Assembly (NCBI GenBank): GCA_963702925.1
Contig: OY969771.1
Location: 930,001-994,000 of the forward strand
Length of the DNA stretch: 64,000 nt
Direction: 5' to 3'
DNA from: CAIKMD01 sp963702925
GTDB lineage: Bacteria > Pseudomonadota > Alphaproteobacteria > ATCC43930 > CGMCC-115725
Part shown: piece by piece, positions 37,226 through 44,548 of the stretch
Numbering within the stretch: position 1 is the stretch's first letter
How the letters are laid out: each line of letters begins with the position of its first letter
Translations under genes and position numbers: made by a program
Notes under the pieces: generated by a model
What the model saw: only the letters and a program-made list of their open reading frames with translations
Database searches by the model: none
What the model was told of the DNA's origin: nothing

Positions 37226-38575
37226 TTACGACTTGCTGTTCTCGAAGAGCTGGAACTTGATCGGCACACGCAAGATAACCTGCGTATTGGGCGCATCATG
37301 CGTGACGCCGATCGTCGTCGTCAGATTGGCCGCGATGCGGTCGCTGAACTTATACGAGTAACCGATCAGGACTGAGCCGACCTGCAAATCGGTGCCGGGC
37401 TGAGTTTGACCGTTAACAGTCGTTTTGGAGAAGGCTTCATAGTCGTAGCCAAGGCTGAACGACGACGCCTCGTTAATTCCGAACCCCAGGCCGAAAGAGC
37501 CGTGAATGCCGTCTCCGGGCTTCACCTTGGCGATGCCGCCGACCAGAGGCGAATTGACCGTGCGGCCGATCGAGTAGAGATAGCCGAGGCTGCCGAAGAA
37601 CACGGCCGGATCGCTCGGATAAATCGCGGTCAAGCTCGGCTCCACGGTGTAGAAGCCCGACCCGGTCGGTACCTGGGTTTCAAGATTGGTATTGGGATCG
37701 ATCGGCACCGAGAAAGGATCAGTTCCGGTGCGGGTCTTGAACAGCACGTTACCGATCAGATAAGGCCAGCCACCCTGTCCGCTGTTGAACTGGTAATGGC
37801 CGCCGACCTGAATGTCGCCGAGGCCGTTTCCGCTGATGTTGGTGACCGTATTGACCGCCGACCCGGTGAGCGGTCGCGTGGTCGTCTCCTGCGTTGCATA
37901 GACGTAAGGGACCTGCAACTCGACTTCGCCGCGATTGGTCACCCCGTAGCGGAAGGTATTGACCGCTTGAATCGTGTCGTGATTGACCGAGGTGACATTG
38001 ATCGTGCCGATGAGGATCGGCAGCACCGTGAAGCCGGATATGATCGCTTGGCTGTCGGTCGAGTGGGCAAACTCAAACGTCGGCTCGTAGACGAAAGTGC
38101 CTTTCGGCGTGAGAATGCCGCCACGATCAGCCAACACATTTATTTCCGGCGGCCGCTCCGGCTGTGCGGGTGCCTGGCCAACAGGCTGGTCTTGCGCCAC
38201 CTGCCCCTGGCCGGTGCCGGCGCCGCGCAAGCGGCCAAGAAGCGTGGTGCCGAGCGGCGGACTGGCGAGTGCGGGCTGCGCCGCGGCGGCGCGCGGCGCC
38301 TGCTCGACTTCGGAGCGCAACGCTTCGATCTGCTGTTGCTGATTGCGCAGCGCCTGCTCCTGCGCATCGAGCTGCTGCATTTGGTCTTTGAGCAGCTTCT
38401 CCTGCGCATCGAGCCGCGCCTTTTGCGCCTCGATGGTGGAAAGCAACTGATTGACGCTGGTCGGGTCAGCCGGATCGGCCCAGCTTGGGCCCGCGCTCAT
38501 AACGAGTGCGAAAGCAACGCTGCCCAATTTCAAGCGATGTGCGGACCGGGGCCCGGCAAGGAACGAAATGTTCAT
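37226..38575 (-). CDS. FapF-like outer-membrane beta-barrel with periplasmic coiled coil
   Basis: A 449-residue protein: signal peptide about 1-33 (ends SWA), coiled coil about 41-92 (heptad-like QLLSTIEAQKARLDAQEKLL), an Ala/Pro/Gln linker to about 145, then a beta-rich barrel to the end. The junction RGGILTPKGTFVYEPTFEF resembles FapF, the trimeric secretion pore of Pseudomonas functional amyloid. The barrel also resembles the broader MetA-pathway transporter family (PF13557), the main alternative. The gene follows the sigma-54 activator by ten bases, so the two are probably one operon. Context (C39 peptidase, repeat protein) favours the Fap assignment. Confidence 0.72.
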   Translation of the reverse strand: MNISFLAGPRSAHRLKLGSVAFALVMSAGPSWADPADPTSVNQLLSTIEAQKARLDAQEKLLKDQMQQLDAQEQALRNQQQQIEALRSEVEQAPRAAAAQPALASPPLGTTLLGRLRGAGTGQGQVAQDQPVGQAPAQPERPPEINVLADRGGILTPKGTFVYEPTFEFAHSTDSQAIISGFTVLPILIGTINVTSVNHDTIQAVNTFRYGVTNRGEVELQVPYVYATQETTTRPLTGSAVNTVTNISGNGLGDIQVGGHYQFNSGQGGWPYLIGNVLFKTRTGTDPFSVPIDPNTNLETQVPTGSGFYTVEPSLTAIYPSDPAVFFGSLGYLYSIGRTVNSPLVGGIAKVKPGDGIHGSFGLGFGINEASSFSLGYDYEAFSKTTVNGQTQPGTDLQVGSVLIGYSYKFSDRIAANLTTTIGVTHDAPNTQVILRVPIKFQLFENSKS

Positions 38576-38585
38576 CTGTGTTTTC

Positions 38586-39827
38586 TTATGGTTGAAGGTC
38601 GAAGCGTTGCATAAGACGATAGATGGTCATGCGAGAAACGCCAAGAGTGCGAGCGGCATGACTAACATTGCCGCCATTTGTCGCGAGAGCGGCGCGCAGC
38701 CGGCTTTCATCCACCTTTTGACAACTCACGATATCAAGCGGCGGGGACAGCGCTTGCGCGGCGGAAGTAATTGGCGCCAGCGCCAAGTCGCGCGGCGTGA
38801 TGCAGGTCGAATCGGCCATCACCACCGCGCGGCGGATACATCCGATCAATTCGCGAACGTTGCCGGGCCAGCTGTGCTCGCGCATCATCCGCATCGCGTC
38901 GTCGCTGAAGCCGGAAATAGTCCGGTCGTGCTCCGCAGCGAATTTCCGCAGGAAGAACATTGCCAGCAGATCGATGTCGTCGCCCCGCTCGCGCAGTGCG
39001 GGCAAACGCATATTGAGGATATTCAAGCGATAGAACAGATCCTCACGGAACTTGCCATTGGCGATGGCTTGCGCCAGATCGACATTCGTCGCCACGATAA
39101 CTCGCGCATCGACTGTAATCGGACGCGTACCACCAACCCGATCGATCGTGTGCTCTTGCATGAAACGCAGCAAATGGCCCTGCAGCTCCAACGGCAGGTC
39201 GCCGATCTCATCGAGGAAGATCGTGCCACCGCGCGCCGATTCGAGACGACCAATGCGCCTTTGCACGGCACCAGTGAAAGCCCCTTTCTCGTAACCGAAC
39301 AGCTCCGCCGCGATCAAAGTCGGCGGCAATGCACCGCAATTGATCGCAACAAACGGGCCGGAAGCGTAAGCGGACCGCTCGTGAATTGCTTGAGCGACAA
39401 GCTCCTTTCCCGTTCCGCTCTCTCCCGTAACGAGCACGGGAGCGTTGCTTGCGGCGAATTTGCGGATCGCCGCATAGACATCCTGCATCGCAGAGCTTGC
39501 GCCGACCATATAGGGCTCGCCGGCTGTCGAAGCTTCGGCGCCACTCGGGTTCGCCGCCCGCTTCGGCGCTTGGCGCAGCACGGCAAGAAGATCTGCGTCA
39601 CGCCCCGCGGCAAAGACGAGCAAAAGCTCGACCAGTTGGTCGGCACTCAATTGGCGCAGCCTGCGGCGCAGATCGGCGTCGGCTCCGCGGTTCGCGGCAC
39701 TGCGCGTTACTTTTATCAGAGCGTCAGGATCGGACGGCCTCGGGAATGCTACAGCATCCGCCAGAGCGGCAAATTGTCTGTCGCCCTCTTTGCGAGAGGG
39801 CTTTTCAGTGAAATTTGTCGACACCAC
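38586..39827 (-). CDS. Sigma-54-dependent transcriptional activator (bEBP), no receiver domain
   Basis: A 413-residue activator. The AAA+ domain has Walker A GESGTGKE (135-142), the sigma-54 contact loop GAFTGA (182-187) and Walker B GTIFLDEIGD (201-210). A Fis-type helix-turn-helix (GNVSHAARTLGVSRMTIYRL) ends the protein. The first 105 residues are short, with no phosphoacceptor receiver pattern and no recognisable GAF or PAS domain. The start is a GTG pair near 39827 after AGGTGG; the exact codon is uncertain. It lies upstream of the FapF-like gene and near two sigma-54 promoters, which it probably activates. Confidence 0.9.
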   Translation of the reverse strand: MVSTNFTEKPSRKEGDRQFAALADAVAFPRPSDPDALIKVTRSAANRGADADLRRRLRQLSADQLVELLLVFAAGRDADLLAVLRQAPKRAANPSGAEASTAGEPYMVGASSAMQDVYAAIRKFAASNAPVLVTGESGTGKELVAQAIHERSAYASGPFVAINCGALPPTLIAAELFGYEKGAFTGAVQRRIGRLESARGGTIFLDEIGDLPLELQGHLLRFMQEHTIDRVGGTRPITVDARVIVATNVDLAQAIANGKFREDLFYRLNILNMRLPALRERGDDIDLLAMFFLRKFAAEHDRTISGFSDDAMRMMREHSWPGNVRELIGCIRRAVVMADSTCITPRDLALAPITSAAQALSPPLDIVSCQKVDESRLRAALATNGGNVSHAARTLGVSRMTIYRLMQRFDLQP

Positions 39828-40015
39828 CCACCTAAATTTTCTTAGCGAGCCGCGGGCCTTTGTCTAAGTGTGCGAGGACAATACGATGTCGTTCCCGCGA
39901 AACGTGAGTCAACACAATTCAATACTAATTCCGGTCATTTCTTGTGACAATAACATTGCAACCCCGCGCTTTCTCACTCGGATGGCGGCTCGTTAGCAGT
40001 TTTCCTGACAGCAAT

Positions 40016-40414
40016 TTAATGCGTCAAAAGCGGAACTGGAGCCGGCATGTTTGGAAGCGTGCTCATCGGTGCGATCGTTACCGTCACCGTCGGTTGCGTC
40101 GCGCCCGAATTCGGCTGAGTCGTGCCGGCGCGGCGATATTCATCCCAAAGAATGACGCTTAACTGCATTGGCTTGCCGCCGGGTGACGCGTCGAGTCCTT
40201 GTGCGCGATAAGTATCGAGCTGTGCCGGCGCGAGCGGAGCACAAAGATCAGTGCAATTTCTTGGCCCCGCTTCGAATGCTGCCGCCGGAATTGCCTGACT
40301 CAAGAGTATGCCAAGGCAAGCTGACATGAAGGCTACAGCCTTCCGCATCTGGTTGCGCCCAATCGCCCTATTTCGCCAAGCGATTAACGAACGTACCAAA
40401 CGTCGGATTATCAT
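40016..40414 (-). CDS. Small secreted protein of the Fap-like locus, possibly FapA-like in position
   Basis: A 132-residue protein. I chose the ATG at 40414 because GGAG lies eight bases upstream; an inner ATG at 40348 gives a more compact signal peptide but has no clear Shine-Dalgarno. The hydrophobic stretch ends AIPAAAF. The mature part has CTDLC (54-58), then LAPAQLDTYRAQ, which resembles a degenerate double-glycine leader, and a Thr/Pro-rich tail. I do not recognise a family. It is transcribed away from the fibre gene and has its own sigma-54 promoter candidate. Confidence 0.6.
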   Translation of the reverse strand: MIIRRLVRSLIAWRNRAIGRNQMRKAVAFMSACLGILLSQAIPAAAFEAGPRNCTDLCAPLAPAQLDTYRAQGLDASPGGKPMQLSVILWDEYRRAGTTQPNSGATQPTVTVTIAPMSTLPNMPAPVPLLTH

Positions 40415-40491
40415 GTGCTGCTCCACACGGTTACGTTTGTTAGCTATTACATTATCAAATTGGATAAATGAGGTTAACCTAAAAAGTCTAA

Positions 40492-40507
40492 GGCAAATCA
40501 TATGCCA
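40492..40507 (-). promoter_or_regulatory. Sigma-54 promoter (minus strand)
   Basis: TGGCATATGATTTGCC on the minus strand has the obligatory GG-N10-GC spacing. It lies 78 bases before the ATG of the small secreted protein and may also serve the activator and FapF-like gene downstream. Confidence 0.65.
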
Positions 40508-40627
40508 CACACTGTAAGGAACGGCTTCGTCGAAAAAATTTATAATCTCAATATGTTACTGACGGTCGCGAGGTCACATTAAGACACGCCGCAACAGTAA
40601 AAATTGATTCAAATGTCACATAAATTG

Positions 40628-40656
40628 TATCGCTGTTACAGCTTGAGACAGCGATA
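40628..40656. promoter_or_regulatory. Inverted repeat, candidate activator site
   Basis: Arms TATCGCTGT and ACAGCGATA, a perfect 9-bp match, are separated by 11 bases. It lies about 100 bases upstream of the plus-strand sigma-54 element and 120 from the minus-strand one, a normal distance for an enhancer-binding protein. The 447-base interval 40415-40861 is AT-rich and contains no gene. Confidence 0.45.
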
Positions 40657-40749
40657 AGACCACCAGAGTGCGCAACGTGGTAAGCCCTCAGCGGTCTATT
40701 GCCCGACATTTCAAATTCTTACCAAACGATTAATGCCGTGATCAATTTG

Positions 40750-40765
40750 TGGCACGCGGCTTGCT
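40750..40765 (+). promoter_or_regulatory. Sigma-54 promoter of the fibre-like operon
   Basis: TGGCACGCGGCTTGCT matches the sigma-54 consensus (TGGCACG-N4-TTGCW) at every defined position. The expected start of transcription is about 40776, giving a leader of about 85 nt before the fibre gene. Confidence 0.9.
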
Positions 40766-40861
40766 CTTTCATCAAATGCCGAAGCATGGGCGGCGCGGCT
40801 CGATCGTTGGCCCGTTCTATCGGCTGACCGGATGGTCTTGGAGCAACATTTGGAGGATCAC

Positions 40862-41641
40862 ATGAAAAAGCTGATGTACGGAACCGTGTCAGCCCTGGCG
40901 CTCGTGCTGGCGGTGCACGGTATTGCAAAGGCGGACGATTACGGCCCGCAAACTCCTGCTCTTGCCGGCTTGGCGGGTTCGGGAACCGGCAACGCGGTTG
41001 TCGGCAATGGTGCGTTCTTTACCGCAGTGCTTGGCGACAACGAGATCGACGCCAATGCGTTCGGCCAGGCGAACGGCGCGTTCAACGTCGGTCAGAACTC
41101 GAGCATTAACAGCTCGGTTCAGCAGAGCATGGCGATCGGCGCGGTCGTCAATACGCCCGACGCGTCCGACACCACAGGGGCCGGTTCAAACCAGCTCGCC
41201 CTCGCGGCATCGGTTGGCTTGTCGTTCGTCGGCTTCAACGGCGCCTTTATCGACGCGGTTGCGGGCACGAACGATCTGCAGGATAACGCGTTCGGCCAGG
41301 CGAACGGCGCGTTCAACGTTCTGCAGAATCGCAGCATCAACAGCGGCGTTTCGCAAAGCATGGCGGTCGGCGCGGTTATCACCAATGACGGCACGACCGA
41401 CGCCCCCGATGCGACCCCATTCGGCAATCAAGCCGCTCTCGGCGTGTCGGCCTTGGGCTCGGCGGTTGTCGGCAACATCGCCGGCGGCGTGGGCGTCTTC
41501 AATTTCGGCAACACGAACGAAATCACCGCCAACGCCTTTGGCCAGGCGCACGGTGCCTTCAATGTCCTGCAAAACGCGAGCGTGAACAGCTCCGTGCAGC
41601 AGGGCATGGCGGTCGGCGCCGTCCTCAACGTCGCACATTGA
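40862..41641 (+). CDS. Secreted repeat protein, candidate amyloid fibre subunit (FapC/FapB-like)
   Basis: A 259-residue protein with a signal peptide (1-24, ends IAKA). Three imperfect repeats have cores at residues 65-95, 142-172 and 224-254, following the pattern NAFGQANGAFNV-QN-S, then I/VNSSVQQSMA-GAV. Acidic Asp/Thr-rich linkers separate them. Composition is rich in Asn, Gln, Ser, Gly and Ala and poor in charge, with no cysteine. This layout resembles FapC/FapB subunits; sequence identity to them is not claimed. The ATG at 40862 has GGAGGA four bases upstream, and the next hairpin may favour its expression over downstream genes. Confidence 0.7.
   Translation: MKKLMYGTVSALALVLAVHGIAKADDYGPQTPALAGLAGSGTGNAVVGNGAFFTAVLGDNEIDANAFGQANGAFNVGQNSSINSSVQQSMAIGAVVNTPDASDTTGAGSNQLALAASVGLSFVGFNGAFIDAVAGTNDLQDNAFGQANGAFNVLQNRSINSGVSQSMAVGAVITNDGTTDAPDATPFGNQAALGVSALGSAVVGNIAGGVGVFNFGNTNEITANAFGQAHGAFNVLQNASVNSSVQQGMAVGAVLNVAH
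41054..41623 (+). repeat. Three imperfect protein repeats in the fibre gene
   Basis: Repeat cores are encoded at 41054-41146, 41285-41377 and 41531-41623, spaced 231 and 246 bases apart. The first two share the DNA for NAFGQANGAFNV almost exactly. Diverged third bases elsewhere show old duplication under protein-level selection. Confidence 0.85.
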
Positions 41642-41650
41642 TACCCTCGG

Positions 41651-41682
41651 CCCGGCGGGACGGCGAAAACCGTCCCGCCGGG
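41651..41682 (+). terminator. Strong hairpin after the fibre gene, probable partial terminator or processing site
   Basis: A 13-bp perfect stem (CCCGGCGGGACGG and complement) with a 6-nt loop is followed by TTTCTC. It lies nine bases past the fibre stop and before the next gene. The T run is too short for full termination, so partial read-through or 3'-end protection is likely, giving more fibre mRNA than accessory mRNA. Confidence 0.65.
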
Positions 41683-41737
41683 TTTCTCATCGCTCGACGG
41701 CAATCGCGAAGGGTGCCGGTTTTTTCGGGAGGGTAGA

Positions 41738-42076
41738 ATGAAGGCTTCGATCATTGCAGCCGCAGCGGCGCTATTCTGGTTCGCTACGGCAGCACAAGCG
41801 ACGGAGAACACAAACGCCGCGGCGCTGTTTGGCGGTGGCTCGCTGTCGGACGAAACGATGGCGCAGCTTCGCGGCGGCGACGGTCTTTCTTCCGGGCTGA
41901 CTTCCTCGCAGATCGGCGAAGACAGCGGCAATAGCTGCGTCGTGTGCTACACCGGCAGCAATGGCGTGAACGGCAATGCCTTTTCGAACGCGACCGGTAT
42001 CATCACGGTGATCCAGAATACCGGCAATAACGCGCTTCTCCAGAACACGACACAGGTCAACGTCAACATCCACTAG
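41738..42076 (+). CDS. Secreted CxxC protein with one fibre repeat and a double-glycine leader motif
   Basis: A 112-residue protein. A Sec-type signal covers about residues 1-21. LSDETMAQLRGG (36-47) matches the double-glycine leader pattern, with hydrophobic residues at -12, -7 and -4 and GG at the end. CVVC lies at 67-70. The C-terminal NAFSNATGIITVIQNTGNN (80-98) aligns with the repeat of the preceding fibre protein. It is a candidate minor subunit or nucleator, in the role of FapB or FapE. The ATG follows GGGAGG. C39 processing is inferred from the neighbouring gene. Confidence 0.65.
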   Translation: MKASIIAAAAALFWFATAAQATENTNAAALFGGGSLSDETMAQLRGGDGLSSGLTSSQIGEDSGNSCVVCYTGSNGVNGNAFSNATGIITVIQNTGNNALLQNTTQVNVNIH

Positions 42077-42103
42077 GCATGTCGCCTAGGGAGGAAAGTA
42101 AGT

Positions 42104-42805
42104 ATGGGCGTCATCCGCAGTGTTGCCTTGGGGATCGTAGCGGCGTGGTGCGTCTCGGGCACGCCGAGACCCGCTATCGCCGGCGACCTGCCGATCGAAA
42201 ACGCGGGCACGACGTTCAACGTGCCGGTGACGACGCTGAAGGAACTGCACTATCGCCGCGTGGTGCACCAGCAATTCGATTACAGCTGCGGCTCCGCCGC
42301 GCTCGCCACGTTGCTAACCTACCACTACAATCGGCCGACCTTGGAGAGCACTGCCCTCAAATGGATGTTCGAACATGGCGATCAGGACAAGATTCGCAAG
42401 GAGGGGTTCTCGCTCCTCGATATGAAGCGCTATCTTGATTCAATCGGTTTGAAAGCCGATGGCTACAAGGTGACGCTCGACAAGATTGCCGAAGTCAGCA
42501 TACCGGGCATCATCCTGGTCAAGACCAATGGCTATTCGCATTTCGTCGTATTCAAGGGCATTCGCGGCGACCGCGTTCTGATCGGCGACCCCGCGCTGGG
42601 TGCAAAACTGATGTCGCGCGAGGATTTGGAAAAAATCTGGTCGGGCGTTTTCTTCACGATCGTCACCGACCTGCAAGAAGCAAAAAACGAATTCAACCGA
42701 GAAGAGGACTGGGCGGGACAATCAACGGCGCCGCTGGGTTGGGCAATGAGTCGCCAGAGCCTGGCGAGCATGACGTTGCTTATGCCAGGTCCGAACAGTT
42801 TCTGA
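42104..42805 (+). CDS. Periplasmic C39-family cysteine peptidase (FapD-like)
   Basis: A 233-residue protein with an N-terminal signal (about 1-26). The peptidase core has Gln56, Cys62 (HQQFDYSCGSAALATLL), His146 (GYSHFVVF) and Asp162 (IGDPALG), so the catalytic set is complete. There is no ABC transporter domain, unlike bacteriocin exporters, and none is encoded nearby. A stand-alone secreted C39 peptidase beside a FapF-like pore is the FapD arrangement. The likely substrates are the two neighbouring proteins with double-glycine motifs, in the periplasm. Confidence 0.82.
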   Translation: MGVIRSVALGIVAAWCVSGTPRPAIAGDLPIENAGTTFNVPVTTLKELHYRRVVHQQFDYSCGSAALATLLTYHYNRPTLESTALKWMFEHGDQDKIRKEGFSLLDMKRYLDSIGLKADGYKVTLDKIAEVSIPGIILVKTNGYSHFVVFKGIRGDRVLIGDPALGAKLMSREDLEKIWSGVFFTIVTDLQEAKNEFNREEDWAGQSTAPLGWAMSRQSLASMTLLMPGPNSF

Positions 42806-42818
42806 GGGAGATTTGAGC

Positions 42819-43382
42819 ATGCGCGCAACTTCGCTCGGGTTTCGCGTCGCATCGAGGGCCGCGATCGGCGCGGTTGCGTGCCTGATCGCGTCGCACGCGG
42901 TCGGCGCTGCGGAAACCAATGGGTCGCCCTTCGGCGACGCCGAGCTCGTGTCCGACAGCTCGCTTGATGAGATGCGTGGCGGCTTCGATACCGGAAGAGG
43001 CACCGTGCCGTTCGGAGTCGACATCCATTACGATACTTACTTCGATGGCCACCAAATCGCCGATTTCGATATCAACAATCATGGCGGCGGCAGGCACTGG
43101 GATATGAGCTCCCACAATCTGAACACCGTCGTCAATGTAACCAATCTGACGCAACCAAGCGGTCCCGCGCAGAATCCCGACCCGCCGGGACAGACCACGA
43201 TCGAGAGTCAGGTGACACCGACGGCCTTGATGACTTTCGTCCAGAACTCGGAGTCCAACGTCCAGGTTCAAACACAACAGGCCATCAATGTCATCCTGAG
43301 TGGCAATGGCATGGCGGCTTTGCTGAAGAACGTCTCGAGCACCGCGCAGGCCGCGGCGCTGGCGCGCTTTCTTCATCATTGA
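42819..43382 (+). CDS. Secreted protein with double-glycine leader motif, Fap-like locus
   Basis: A 187-residue protein. I chose the ATG at 42819, with GGGAG eight bases upstream; a TTG at 42813 is an alternative. The signal peptide ends about residue 30 (AVGA). VSDSSLDEMRGG (44-55) fits the double-glycine pattern. The mature part is His/Asn/Asp-rich, then has TFVQNSESNVQVQTQQ (139-154), a Gln/Asn-rich segment resembling the fibre-type motif. There is no CxxC. It could be FapE-like or a specialised minor component; the family is not recognised. Confidence 0.6.
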   Translation: MRATSLGFRVASRAAIGAVACLIASHAVGAAETNGSPFGDAELVSDSSLDEMRGGFDTGRGTVPFGVDIHYDTYFDGHQIADFDINNHGGGRHWDMSSHNLNTVVNVTNLTQPSGPAQNPDPPGQTTIESQVTPTALMTFVQNSESNVQVQTQQAINVILSGNGMAALLKNVSSTAQAAALARFLHH

Positions 43383-43485
43383 GCGCAAGCGCGCGCTGGC
43401 CTATACACAAGATCCGAGGCGCCCCGCGTGAGACACATCGCGTGACGCGCTGGCGGCGCCAAGTTTTCATGGTGGGAAAACACTG

Positions 43486-44526
43486 ATGCTTCGCTGGATG
43501 CTTGCTGCGTGCTTGTTAGCGGCCACAGCGGGCAGCGCTTGGGCCGACGCGGCGGACGATCTCAACGCGGGACTGGATGCGGCGAAGAACCGGCATTACG
43601 ACGACGGTATCCGTCTGCTGACCAACGCGCTCGATTCAAAGCAACTCTCACCCGCCGACCAAGCGCAAGCCTACAAAGCGCGCGGACTGATGTATCAGCG
43701 CCAGAACAAGCAAAAGGAAGCTGCGGCCGATTATAGCGCCGCAATCACCTTGGCGCCGAAGGATGCCGCCGCTTACGACATGCGGGGAACGACTTATGCC
43801 GGGATGGGGTCTTTCGATCAGGCGATTGCCGATTACGACGCGGCGCTGAAGCTCGATGCGCAGGATGCGAGCGCTTATAACAATCGCGGCTTCGCCTATA
43901 CGGCCAAGGGCCAACTCGATAAAGCGGTCGCGGATTTAAATACGGCGATTAAGCTTTCGCCCAATGACGTGTCGGCGCATCGCAACCGCGGCAACGCCTA
44001 TCGCCTGCTGGGCCAAAATGATATGGCGCTGGCGGATTACAGCGCCGTGCTCCAGATCAACCCCAGGGACGTGGTCACGCTTTACGACCGCGGCCATGTG
44101 CAATTCATGAGCGGAAACTTCTCCGGCGCGGCGAGCGATTTCTCGCAAAGCTTGGCGCTGATGCCTAAGCAACCCTATACCGCGATCTGGCTGTACTTGT
44201 CGCGCGCCCGCATGGGCCAACCTGACCGCAAGGAACTTGCCGCAAATGCCGCAAAGACCGATGCCGCGGCTTGGCCCGCTCCCGTGATCGCGTTCTACCT
44301 CGGAAAATCCAGCGCCAACCAAGTGGAAACTGCTGCAACGGACTCCGATCCGCAGCTGCAGCGCGGCAAGCAGTGTCAAGCTCCCTTCTATATCGGCGAA
44401 TACGAACTCCTGAGCGACAATCGCAATGCGGCCAAACCGTTATTGCAGCAAGCGATCGATAGCTGCCCGCAGGGCCTTTATGAGCACGACACGGCGAAAA
44501 TCGAGCTTCAGCGACTAAGCAGCTAA
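43486..44526 (+). CDS. Secreted TPR-repeat protein
   Basis: A 346-residue protein with a signal peptide (about 1-20, ends SAWA). About five to six tandem TPR units run from about residue 25 to 220 (A-Y-N-N-R-G-F-A-Y type helices), then a C-terminal region with one cysteine pair. TPR proteins act as protein-binding scaffolds. It is 103 bases downstream of the preceding gene on the same strand, so it may belong to the fibre locus, but the gap and lack of a specific motif leave this open. Confidence 0.7.
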   Translation: MLRWMLAACLLAATAGSAWADAADDLNAGLDAAKNRHYDDGIRLLTNALDSKQLSPADQAQAYKARGLMYQRQNKQKEAAADYSAAITLAPKDAAAYDMRGTTYAGMGSFDQAIADYDAALKLDAQDASAYNNRGFAYTAKGQLDKAVADLNTAIKLSPNDVSAHRNRGNAYRLLGQNDMALADYSAVLQINPRDVVTLYDRGHVQFMSGNFSGAASDFSQSLALMPKQPYTAIWLYLSRARMGQPDRKELAANAAKTDAAAWPAPVIAFYLGKSSANQVETAATDSDPQLQRGKQCQAPFYIGEYELLSDNRNAAKPLLQQAIDSCPQGLYEHDTAKIELQRLSS

Positions 44527-44548
44527 AAAACGTCGCGCTGGCTTGCCG

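Noticed and set aside
39828..40015. A third sigma-54 promoter upstream of the activator gene
   Set aside because: No GG-N10-GC pair with flanking consensus was found on the minus strand in this 188-base gap; transcription may come from the element at 40492-40507.
41054..41623. Regular repeats in the fibre gene as a CRISPR or VNTR array
   Set aside because: Repeats are long, imperfect, in frame and protein-coding, with no short spacer structure or cas genes.
42104..42805. The C39 peptidase as a bacteriocin or microcin exporter
   Set aside because: It has a signal peptide and no transmembrane or ATPase domain, and no ABC transporter or HlyD-like protein is encoded nearby.
37226..43382. A curli (csg) interpretation of the amyloid-like locus
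   Set aside because: There is no CsgG-type lipoprotein pore, CsgE/F or SxxxxxQxGxxNxAxxxQ subunit; the C39 peptidase and coiled-coil barrel fit Fap instead.
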